Shown here one piece after another: positions 7,519 to 16,100 of a stretch of 29,600 bases of DNA. A model generated the notes under the pieces. That model was not told where the DNA came from, did no database searches, and saw nothing but the letters and a program-made list of their open reading frames with translations. Source of the stretch: JAWXTP01 sp044433415. Lineage in GTDB: Bacteria; Bacteroidota; Bacteroidia; Bacteroidales; Rikenellaceae. Made by a program: the position numbers and the translations under genes. The stretch spans positions 1 through 29,600 of the forward strand of contig JAWXTP010000025.1 of the NCBI GenBank assembly GCA_044433415.1. Reading direction: 5' to 3'. Positions within the stretch are counted from its first letter, which is position 1; the number at the start of each line of letters is the position of its first letter.

Positions 7519-9735
7519 ATGAGAAATAAAATATTAATAACACTTGTTTTTGTCACTCTTTACCATACCTACTGTTACTCGGCTCAACAAAATACAGATT
7601 CTTTGCGTGTAGGGCTTGTACTAAGCGGTGGAGGTGCTAAAGGTGCAGCTCACATAGGAGCTATAAAACTGCTTGAAGAAATAGGCATTAGTGTAGATTA
7701 TGTTGTGGGTACTAGTATGGGCGCTGTAATTGGAGGTATGCACTCCTTAGGGTATAGTGCAAACAACTTAGATACCATAATTTCAGGATGTGATTGGAAT
7801 ATGCTTATGAGTGACAAGGTAGAGAGAAGGTATATAGTATATAAGGATAAAGAGATAGATAACAAAACCCTTATAGAAGTATCTATAAAAAGAGATAAAG
7901 ATAAAGCTCTAAAAAGTAGACTTCCTGCTGGAGTTATCTCTGGTGAGAACATATATAATTTGTTTTCTATGTTTATGGTAGGTTTTCCTGAGAGAATACA
8001 GTTTAGTGAACTTAGCATCCCCTTTGCTTGTGTAGCAACAGATATAGTAACTGGCAAGTACGTTGTTTTAGAAGAGGGTTTATTGCCTTTAGCGATTAGA
8101 GCTAGCATGTCTATACCTGAGGTATTTGCCCCTGTGAAATATGATAATATGTTATTAGTAGATGGCGGAGTTGTAAATAACTACCCTGTAAATGTAGCAC
8201 TAGAAAAAGATGTAGATTTTATTATAGGTGTGGATGTACAGTCGCCGCTTAGTTCAAAAGATAAACTTACGTCTGTAACTTCTGTGATGGGGCAGCTAAT
8301 AGGACTTATGGGTAATGACTTATATATTGAAAATTTATCTAAGACAGATATATTAATTACACCTGAGCTTACTGATTACTCCACATTTAGCTTTAGTCAA
8401 AAAGATATAAGAAAGATAATAGATTTAGGATATGAAGCTGCTCTAGAAAAAAAAGATGAACTCCTAGCGCTTAAAGCACAGCTTGTAAAAGCAAAAAATA
8501 CTAAGCACATAGAAACTATAGATTTATTTAATTCAGATGTGTATGTTTCAAAGATTATCTGTGAAGGTTTAAATAAGGAAGAATGTGACTGGGCATTAAA
8601 GCGGGCTAAACTAAAAGATAGTAGCTTTGTAAATAGTGAGATTATATATAGAGCTATAGGTAAATTATACGGAACAGGAGTATACTCTTATGTGACCTTT
8701 AATATTGTTGACTCTCTTGATACGAATATACTTAAATTAAATTTTAATAAGAAACAAGCAAATAATTATGGTTTCGGATTACGTTATGACTCTGAGGAAG
8801 CTATTTCTTTATTTCTAAGTCTCCGTTTTAAGCAATCTAATCTTTACGGTTCAAGTTACAATATTTCTGGGGCTCTTTCAATAAATCCTTATGCAAATAT
8901 TGGCTATTATTTTACGCCTCGTCATTTCACTCAGTTAGGTGTAAATTACAGGTTTAATTATACAGATATGAACATATATAAACGTGCTAGCACCTCGGAT
9001 AATTTAACATTCGTATATAATGGGTTAGATTTATACATCTCTACAAATAACAAACGAAACTACAGGTTATACGGAGGTTTAAAGGTAGAAGATTTTAGAC
9101 TTAATAATCTAGAGGATATTAATGTTGATGAAAAAGATTTTATTATGTTGAATACACGCACCGTTCTGAGTACTTTTGTAAAAGCAGACATAGATAACAG
9201 AAACGATGCTTACTTTCCTACAAAAGGGGTTCTTTCAAAAAATAGTTTTTCATATTATTGGAATTCTCTAAAAGGAGATATCAAACCTTTTAGTGCTTTG
9301 TATTTAAGTTTTACTGGGACTGTTCCTATTTATGATAACTTAATAATGGAACCTTCATTTTATGGGAGGTTATTATTTGGGGATAAAATTCCTATAGTAT
9401 ATGCTAACTACTTGGGAGGGGAGCGTGATGGCAGGTATCTATCTCAACAAATATCTTTTGTGGGGATAAATAACGCTGATTTATTTGATAATACTCTTTT
9501 TGTTGTAGGGGTGAGTCTTAGGCAAAGAATAAAAAACCGAAGCTACATTTATGTTATGAGTGACTATGCTATAAATAGTCATCGTATAAAAAACATATTT
9601 AATGATATTAATATTTGGGGTATAGGTGCTAAATATTCCTATAATTCTAAATTTGGACCTCTAAGCCTTACTGCTCACTGGTCAGATTATAGTAAGCGGT
9701 TTGGGGTGTATATAAACTTAGGTTATTATTTCTAG
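7519..9735 (+). CDS. Patatin-like phospholipase fused to POTRA and Omp85-type beta-barrel (type Vd autotransporter-like)
   Basis: A 738-residue outer-membrane lipid acyl hydrolase. After a signal peptide (ending near YCYSA) the patatin domain spans about 28-320, with the oxyanion motif SGGGAKGAAHIG (about 36-47), the nucleophile elbow GTSMG (Ser67) and the dyad DGG (Asp215). Residues about 340-405 look like a single POTRA domain (VSKIICEGLNKEECDWALKR). Residues 410-738 form a barrel ending in YINLGYYF, with the C-terminal Phe expected of BAM substrates. This order matches PlpD/FplA-type (class Vd) autotransporters; whether the patatin domain reaches the surface is inference. It is a single gene on the plus strand, divergent from the sulfatase. 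Its stop codon TAG forms the first bases of a dispersed repeat arm. Confidence 0.92.
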   Translation: MRNKILITLVFVTLYHTYCYSAQQNTDSLRVGLVLSGGGAKGAAHIGAIKLLEEIGISVDYVVGTSMGAVIGGMHSLGYSANNLDTIISGCDWNMLMSDKVERRYIVYKDKEIDNKTLIEVSIKRDKDKALKSRLPAGVISGENIYNLFSMFMVGFPERIQFSELSIPFACVATDIVTGKYVVLEEGLLPLAIRASMSIPEVFAPVKYDNMLLVDGGVVNNYPVNVALEKDVDFIIGVDVQSPLSSKDKLTSVTSVMGQLIGLMGNDLYIENLSKTDILITPELTDYSTFSFSQKDIRKIIDLGYEAALEKKDELLALKAQLVKAKNTKHIETIDLFNSDVYVSKIICEGLNKEECDWALKRAKLKDSSFVNSEIIYRAIGKLYGTGVYSYVTFNIVDSLDTNILKLNFNKKQANNYGFGLRYDSEEAISLFLSLRFKQSNLYGSSYNISGALSINPYANIGYYFTPRHFTQLGVNYRFNYTDMNIYKRASTSDNLTFVYNGLDLYISTNNKRNYRLYGGLKVEDFRLNNLEDINVDEKDFIMLNTRTVLSTFVKADIDNRNDAYFPTKGVLSKNSFSYYWNSLKGDIKPFSALYLSFTGTVPIYDNLIMEPSFYGRLLFGDKIPIVYANYLGGERDGRYLSQQISFVGINNADLFDNTLFVVGVSLRQRIKNRSYIYVMSDYAINSHRIKNIFNDINIWGIGAKYSYNSKFGPLSLTAHWSDYSKRFGVYINLGYYF

Positions 9736-9778
9736 GGAACTTCTAAAAACTGTAAAAAATAATTTTACTTTTTTACAG
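9733..9778 (+). terminator. Terminator hairpin after the patatin gene, with a half copy of the dispersed repeat
   Basis: The stop codon TAG is followed directly by GGAACTTCTAAAAACTG, the left arm of the dispersed repeat. From 9750 a 10-bp stem CTGTAAAAAA / TTTTTTACAG (9750-9759 and 9769-9778) forms a hairpin with a 9-nt loop. The right repeat arm is absent, so this looks like a repeat half co-opted into a terminator. Confidence 0.6.
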
Positions 9779-9798
9779 GTAATATTTTTATTATAATC

Positions 9799-9829
9799 TT
9801 GTTATAATTCATAATTAATTGTAACTTTG
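9799..9829 (+). promoter_or_regulatory. Bacteroidetes promoter for the cpsB-like/proB/proA genes
   Basis: The -7 box TAACTTTG (9822-9829) matches TAnnTTTG exactly. TTG at 9799-9801 (in CTTG) lies 20 nt upstream and is a near-match to the -33 TTTG. The predicted start is around 9835, inside a 10-bp inverted repeat. Confidence 0.65.
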
Positions 9830-9833
9830 TAGG

Positions 9834-9865
9834 GTGTATAATTGGCACATTATTAAATTATACAC
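9834..9865 (+). promoter_or_regulatory. Perfect inverted repeat at the predicted transcript start
   Basis: GTGTATAATT (9834-9843) and AATTATACAC (9856-9865) are perfect 10-bp inverted repeats with a 12-nt spacer, directly downstream of the -7 box. They could be an operator or a 5' hairpin in the leader; the sequence cannot separate these. Confidence 0.45.
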
Positions 9866-9901
9866 GTTATTTATTAGTATGTTAAATAATAAAATTTATA
9901 T

Positions 9902-10642
9902 ATGTTTGATTTTTTAATTGGCAAGAAATCGTTACCTGAGTCAGGAATTTATACAGGATTAATAGATTTACATTCACATATTTTACCTGATGTTGATGAT
10001 GGGGTTCGTACTATGGAAGAATCATTGAGTATACTTTCAGAATATGAAAAATATGGTGTGACAAGAGTAAAGTTTACCCCTCATATTATGGAAAATTTCC
10101 CTAAAAATAATGCGGATAGTTTAAGAGCTGAGTTTGAGAAGTTTAAATCTGAGTATCAAGGTAATGTAGAGATATCACTAGCGGCTGAATATATGTTAGA
10201 TGCTGACTTTTATAAGCATTTTGATAGTGGAGATGTGTTAACATTGTTCGAGGACCACATCTTGGTTGAGACCTCATATATTGAGCCTCCTGTAGATGTA
10301 GTAGGAATGATATCAGAAATAATCAAAAGAGGATATTTTGTGGTGTTGGCTCATCCTGAACGCTATATTTACATGGATCTTAAGGATTATACAACGTTAA
10401 AGAATATGGGTGTGTTATTTCAGATGAATTTATTGTCTGTATTTGGAGTATACGGTAAAGAAGTTACTAAGAAGGCGGAATATTTATTAAAAACTTCAGC
10501 GTATAACTTTCTAGGGACAGATATACATTCTTCAAACTTGTTAAATTCGAGACTTAACTATGCTAAGTTAAGTAAGAAAGTGATAAGTCAAATTTTAAGT
10601 GTTAAAGAAAGAGGTGATTTAATTCTAAATGAAAGAGCTTAA
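9902..10642 (+). CDS. PHP-family protein tyrosine phosphatase (CpsB/YwqE-like)
   Basis: A 246-residue cytoplasmic metal-dependent phosphatase of the PHP fold; characterised relatives (CpsB, YwqE) dephosphorylate tyrosine kinases that control capsule synthesis. Metal-binding motifs are all present: DLHSHILPDVDDG (His24, His26, Asp30 region), Pro60-His61, Glu96, HPERY (151-155) and GTDIHSS (Asp207, His209). Length is normal for the family. It opens a three-gene run with proB and proA: the stop overlaps the proB start by 14 nt. No capsule genes or tyrosine kinase are adjacent, so the partner is unknown. PHP phosphoesterases of other specificity, such as histidinol-phosphatase, are less likely given the HSHILPDVDDG signature. 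Confidence 0.87.
   Translation: MFDFLIGKKSLPESGIYTGLIDLHSHILPDVDDGVRTMEESLSILSEYEKYGVTRVKFTPHIMENFPKNNADSLRAEFEKFKSEYQGNVEISLAAEYMLDADFYKHFDSGDVLTLFEDHILVETSYIEPPVDVVGMISEIIKRGYFVVLAHPERYIYMDLKDYTTLKNMGVLFQMNLLSVFGVYGKEVTKKAEYLLKTSAYNFLGTDIHSSNLLNSRLNYAKLSKKVISQILSVKERGDLILNERA
10610..10617 (+). promoter_or_regulatory. Possible Shine-Dalgarno site for proB
   Basis: AGAGGTGA lies 11 nt before the proB ATG, inside the end of the preceding gene. Purine-rich ribosome sites are uncommon in this window, so it supports the overlapping ATG at 10629 as the true start. Confidence 0.4.
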
Positions 10643-11738
10643 TAATAGAAATAAAAAATGTAATAGAGTTGTTGTTAAGATAGGTAGTAATGTTTTAACA
10701 CGTAAAGATGGCACCCTTGATTCAACACGAATTTCAGCACTTACAGATCAAGTCGTTGAGTTATATAAAAATGGCATAGAAGTTATCATGATTTCGTCGG
10801 GTGCTGTAGCTTCTGGACGAAGTGAGCTTTCTGTAGGTAAAAAATTAGATTCTGTATCTGCACGTCAGCTTTATTCGGCTGTAGGACAAACGAAACTTAT
10901 ACAAAAATACTATAATCTGTTTAGAGAATATGGTATCGTATGTGGTCAGATTCTTACAACTAAGGACGGTCTTTCAACACGCCGCCATTACCTAAATCAG
11001 CAGCAATGTATGCGTGTGATGCTAGAGAATGGGGTAGTGCCTATTGTTAATGAAAATGATACTGTTTCTGTTACCGAACTTATGTTTACGGATAATGATG
11101 AACTGTCGGGATTAATCTCGGCGATGATGAATGCTGATAAGTTAATAATCTTAAGTAATATTGACGGTATATATAATGGAGATCCATCAGCTGCTGATTC
11201 AAAGGTGGTACGTGAGATTATCCCTAACAAAACAGAGATTACAAATTATATAAGCACCTCGAAGTCGCAATTTGGTAGAGGGGGTATGCTTACTAAGAGC
11301 CGTATATCTTGCAAAGTCGCTCTAGAGGGTATAGAAGTAGTTATAGCCAATGGCAAGAAGGATAATATCCTAACACGACTACTGCTTTCTGACGAAGATG
11401 TTGTTTGTACTCGTTTTGTGCCTTCTGATAAACCAGTGTCAGGATTAAAGAAATGGATAGCACATAGTGAAGGCTTCAAGAAAGGCTCTTTACATATAAA
11501 CCAAGGAGCTTACGATGCTTTATTAGGTTCACAAGCTAAAAGCCTACTTCCTGTGGGGGTTACCAAAGTGAGCGGTGAATTTGAGAAAGATGATATAGTA
11601 GAGATTATTTCTCCGCAAGGTGCATGTATAGGTGTTGGACGTGTTTCTATATCACATAGTGAAGCTGCACTAATAGCTGGTGAGAAAGGTCATAAACCTA
11701 TGGTACATTATGATTATCTTTATATTGATAACTTATAA
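10629..11738 (+). CDS. proB: Glutamate 5-kinase with C-terminal PUA domain
   Basis: Phosphorylates glutamate to gamma-glutamyl phosphate, the first step of proline synthesis; cytoplasmic. The amino-acid-kinase domain covers about 1-260: VVVKIGSN with Lys17, ISSGAVASG, NENDTVS and SNIDGIYNGDPS. Residues about 280-369 form a PUA domain (LPVGVTKVSGEFEKDD), present in the full-length 369-residue form. The family is normally feedback-inhibited by proline at the kinase domain. It overlaps the phosphatase gene by 14 nt, suggesting translational coupling, and is followed 16 nt later by proA, so the three are one transcription unit. proC is not in the window. Confidence 0.96.
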   Translation: MKELNNRNKKCNRVVVKIGSNVLTRKDGTLDSTRISALTDQVVELYKNGIEVIMISSGAVASGRSELSVGKKLDSVSARQLYSAVGQTKLIQKYYNLFREYGIVCGQILTTKDGLSTRRHYLNQQQCMRVMLENGVVPIVNENDTVSVTELMFTDNDELSGLISAMMNADKLIILSNIDGIYNGDPSAADSKVVREIIPNKTEITNYISTSKSQFGRGGMLTKSRISCKVALEGIEVVIANGKKDNILTRLLLSDEDVVCTRFVPSDKPVSGLKKWIAHSEGFKKGSLHINQGAYDALLGSQAKSLLPVGVTKVSGEFEKDDIVEIISPQGACIGVGRVSISHSEAALIAGEKGHKPMVHYDYLYIDNL

Positions 11739-11754
11739 CTAATAATTTTAGAAA

Positions 11755-13005
11755 GTGAATTTAGAAGAAGTTTTTGAAGGAGCGTTAAAGGCTTCAAAGT
11801 CTTTAACCTTGCTAAGTCAAGAAAAAATAGACAAAGTGCTTTGTAAACTTGCTGAAGCTGTAGAGTCACAAAGTGCTAAAATAATAGATGCTAATGCTAA
11901 AGATTTAGCACGTATGGAAGTTACAAATCCTCTTTACGATAGATTGTTGCTTAATGAGCAACGTATAGAGTCTATAGCAGGGGATATCAGAAATGTAGCT
12001 TCACTACATTCACCTGTAGGTGAGTTGTTAAGTCAATTTGAACGCCCTAATGGTATGGTAGTACGAAAGGTACGTGTTTCTTTTGGTGTTGTAGGTGTAA
12101 TTTATGAAGCTCGACCAAATGTTAGTTTAGATGTATTTGCTTTATGTTTTAAGACAGGTAATGCTTCAGTGCTAAAAGGTGGTAGCGATGCGCACAATTC
12201 TAATAGTGCTATAGTAGAAATTATACGTTCTGTTTTAAATGAAGAAGGTATAGATGAAAAAGCAGTAACTTTGCTTCCTGCTGAGCGTGAGGCTACAGCT
12301 GAATTGTTAAATGCTGTAGGTTACGTCGATTTGCTTATCCCACGTGGTAGTTCAGCTCTTATTAACTATGTGCGTAACAATGCGCGTATTCCTGTTATAG
12401 AAACAGGTGCAGGTATTTGTCATACTTATGTTGATAAGGATGCTGATGTGGAAAAAGCTAAAAATATAATACTAAATGCTAAAACAAGACGTGTTTCTGT
12501 GTGTAATGCCCTAGATTGTGCGGTGATACATAGAGATAAATTAGAGGATTTAGCTAGTATTTGTGCTCCTTTAGCAGCAGAAAATGTTATTATCTATGCT
12601 GATGAAAGAGCTTACTCTCAGCTTGATGGGATTTATAATGGAGAGTTGTTAAAACATGCTACAGCTGAAAGTTTTGGATGTGAGTTTTTAGATTATAAAA
12701 TGGCTATAAAAACTGTAGACTCTTTAGAGGAAGCAGTTAACCATATTACAAAATACACCTCTAAACATAGTGAGGCTATAGTTACAGAGAATAAATCTAC
12801 AGCTGAACTTTACACTCAGATAGTCGATGCAGCATGTGTATATGTTAATGTGTCGACAGCGTTTACGGATGGAGCTCAATTTGGTTTTGGTGCTGAGATA
12901 GGAATCAGTACACAAAAACTACATGCACGAGGCCCAATGGCGCTTCCTGAGTTGACTACCTACAAATATATTATTGAAGGAGACGGTCAAACAAGATCTA
13001 AATAA
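11755..13005 (+). CDS. proA: Glutamate-5-semialdehyde dehydrogenase (gamma-glutamyl phosphate reductase)
   Basis: Reduces gamma-glutamyl phosphate to glutamate-5-semialdehyde with NADPH, the second step of proline synthesis. At 416 residues it is full length. Conserved elements are GVIYEARPNVS (about 114-124), KGGSDAHNSN, LLIPRGSSALI, PVIETGAGICH and the catalytic Cys250 in RRVSVCNALD. The start codon is GTG at 11755; the N-terminal reading LEEVFEGALKASKSL aligns with family N-termini and no ATG lies between the proB stop and this point, so GTG is preferred. It is co-directional with proB at 16 nt spacing and ends before a copy of the dispersed palindrome that may terminate the operon. Confidence 0.96.
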   Translation: MNLEEVFEGALKASKSLTLLSQEKIDKVLCKLAEAVESQSAKIIDANAKDLARMEVTNPLYDRLLLNEQRIESIAGDIRNVASLHSPVGELLSQFERPNGMVVRKVRVSFGVVGVIYEARPNVSLDVFALCFKTGNASVLKGGSDAHNSNSAIVEIIRSVLNEEGIDEKAVTLLPAEREATAELLNAVGYVDLLIPRGSSALINYVRNNARIPVIETGAGICHTYVDKDADVEKAKNIILNAKTRRVSVCNALDCAVIHRDKLEDLASICAPLAAENVIIYADERAYSQLDGIYNGELLKHATAESFGCEFLDYKMAIKTVDSLEEAVNHITKYTSKHSEAIVTENKSTAELYTQIVDAACVYVNVSTAFTDGAQFGFGAEIGISTQKLHARGPMALPELTTYKYIIEGDGQTRSK

Positions 13006-13031
13006 ATTAACAATAAGAAAACTTAATACTT

Positions 13032-13079
13032 ATAGGGAACTTCTAAATATTGTATAAACAATTACTAGAACTCCCTGTA
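13032..13079. repeat. Dispersed intergenic palindrome, copy 3
   Basis: Left arm TAGGGAACTTCTAAATATTGT, right arm ACAATTACTAGAACTCCCTGTA with a short spacer. The arms pair well apart from small bulges. It sits 26 nt past the proA stop and could terminate the proBA transcript or lie in the leader of the next gene. Confidence 0.7.
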
Positions 13080-13103
13080 GTTTTCTTTTAAAACTTAAAT
13101 AAT

Positions 13104-16100
13104 ATGAAGAAGATAATTTTAACCCTCATGAGTTATGTATTAACTCTAGGGTGTGCCTTCGGGCAAACTTTAATCGACGACCTCGTTGCTAGTAAAAAAA
13201 GTTTTAAAGAAAATCTTATTCAGCACAAGACAGGAGTTGTAAGGCTAAATGAACCAGCTGAGAAGCTACTTGTAGATGTTTCTGGTTGGAATTACCTTTC
13301 ATTGCAGTCTTGTGGAACAGCTGATGGGGTAGGTTATGACCATTCTGCGTGGGGTAATGTTTACTTAACTCGTAAAGATGGAGTGAAAGTTAAGGTCTCG
13401 GAGATGGAATTTAGCTATGCAAATACGCATTATGGACTTCCTAAACGTAATGAAGGTTTTGAAAACAAGGTAATTACAGTTAATGGTAAGGAATACTCTA
13501 ACGGTATTTCTATGCATGCTGAAGCAGAGGTTATAATTGCCCTTAATGGAGACTATAAAACCTTTGAAGCAGAAGTAGGTGTAGAGGATTCTGGTAAAGA
13601 GAACTCATCTATCATGTTTAAAGTTCAGAATTTAAGCGCTCAATCTTTAGTAAATAATCTTATTGACAAATACCCAATGGAGATGGGAACCTTAATCAGT
13701 TTTGGTAACCTAAATGCCAAAAACTGGATGGATAATACCGATGGGGAGTTTGAGAAGAAGGTAGCTGAAAAAGTTGTTAAAAATTTAGCAAATAACAAAT
13801 ATTATGAGACTAAAATTGCAGCTGCTACAGGAAGCCTTAAAGATAAGATAGATACCTATGTTTCTGTTATTCTAGAAGTTCAAAAAGTTAGTGATTTAAA
13901 TAGTAGATTACAATTCATAGATGCAGCTAATGTACGTAGAGCTTTTAACGATATGAAAACTGTTAAAGGCTATGACACCGCAAAATATGAAGCTAAACTT
14001 AAGGAGCTAGAGTCTATAGATATTAAGGGTATTGATTTATTTAGTGGTGATGCAGATATTATTGCTAAAGCAGAGAAGGCCTTATCTCTTTCACGTGAGA
14101 TTTTATTATCAAATAAAGCTCTAGATAATGACCGTATCATCTTAGGGAAATATAACCTAGGTTCTAAGTCACGAAGTGGAGGAGCTCCTGTTCTAGGAAC
14201 TCAGAATAATAACTGGACTAATCAGATGTCTGCTTCAACGGGAGGTTTTGATGCTGAGATATCAGAGATGACTTCTATAAGAGAGTCTACACCTCAGTTT
14301 TCGACAATATATAAACCTCAAAGTGATGCTCCTGTATCAGATTTGATGCTTCACTGGGATGCTGTTCAGATATTATTTACTTCAGTTAATGATGAGGGGC
14401 AGTGGAATATTTTTAAAGTAGGAGTTGATGGAGCTGACGTTGAGGAGGTTATAAAAACTGATGAGTCCGACCTTGTATTTATGGATGGTACTTTCTTACC
14501 TAATGGAAAGTATATTGCTAATTCTAATATAGGTTATCATGGAGTTCCTTGTGTGCATGGTACAGCTCCTGTAGCTAATATGGTTCTTTACGACCCAAAG
14601 GATAACTCTTTACGTCGTTTGACTTTCGACCAAGATGCTAACTGGCACCCTGTTGTTGCGAATAATGGAAAGGTGATGTATGTTCGTTGGGAGTATACAG
14701 ACCTTACTCACTATTATTCACGTATCACTATGCACATGAACCCTGACGGAACTGAGCAGAAATCTTTATATGGTAGTGGAGGCTTTTTCCCTAATTCTAC
14801 ATTTGATATTCAGCCTTTACCAGGGAATACTTCTAAATTTATAGGTGTTATTTCAGGGCATCATGGAGTAGCTCGTTCAGGTCGCTTAATGTTATTTGAC
14901 CCAGCAAAGAGTCGTGATAAGTTAGAAGGTATAGCTCAGGAGATTCCATATTCTACACGTAAGATAGAGCCTATTATTAAGGATCAATTAGTAAATGATG
15001 TATGGCCTCAGTTTATAAAACCACGACCAGTTACTGATAAATACTTCTTAGTTACTGCTAAGTTGACACCTCAGTCATTGTGGGGTATATATTTAGTTGA
15101 CATTTATGATAATATGACTCTTATTGCTGAAAGTGAAGGCGAAGGATATATCAATGCCATCTATGTTCAGAAACGTGACACTCCACCAGTTATCCCTGAT
15201 AAGGTAGACCTTTCTAAGGATGAGTCTACAGTATATATTCAGGACATCTATGAGGGAGAAGGTCTTCCAGGAGTTCCTCGTGGTACAGTTAAGAAACTTC
15301 GTGTTTTTGCCTATGAGTTTGGATATATAAATGCTCTTTCTAACCATATAGCTCAAGGTATACAGTCAGGTTGGGATATTAAGCGTTTATTAGGTGAGGT
15401 TGATGTTAATGAAGATGGTTCAGCGATGTTTACTATACCTGCTAATACTCCAATTTCTTTGCAGCCTTTAGATTCTTTAGGTCAAGCTATGCAATGGATG
15501 CGTAGTTGGCTTACAGGTATGCCAGGTGAGGTAGTTTCATGTGTAGGTTGTCATGAAGATCAAAATATGGTAGCTATACCTAAGACCAATATAGCTTCAA
15601 AATCAACACCTCAGCCAATAGATTACATAGAGGGTGGAGCACGTTCGTTTACCTATAAGTTAGAGATACAGCCTATCCTAGATAGAGCATGTGTAGCTTG
15701 TCATAACGAAAAGTCTAATTTAGATTTCACAGGAGACAAATACGATGAAGGTATCCCAGGGGATAGGTTTATTATTCCAGCATTTCCTTTTATGCAAAGT
15801 TACCTAAATATACATCCTTATGTTAACCGTCAAGGTTCCGAGGCTGATGCTTTAGTTATGAAGCCTTACGAATATCATGCTTCTACTAGTGAGCTTATTA
15901 GAATCCTTAGAAATGGTCACCATGGTGTAGAGCTAAAAGATAGTGAGTGGCAAACTCTATATGCGTGGATAGACTTAAATGCACCTTATAATGGAGCTTT
16001 TATACAGAAAGACCTTAATGGTTATAATCAGATAGAGCGTCGTCAAGAGCTTATGTGTAAATATAACAACCTTGATGTAGATTGGCAACAGGAACTAGAT

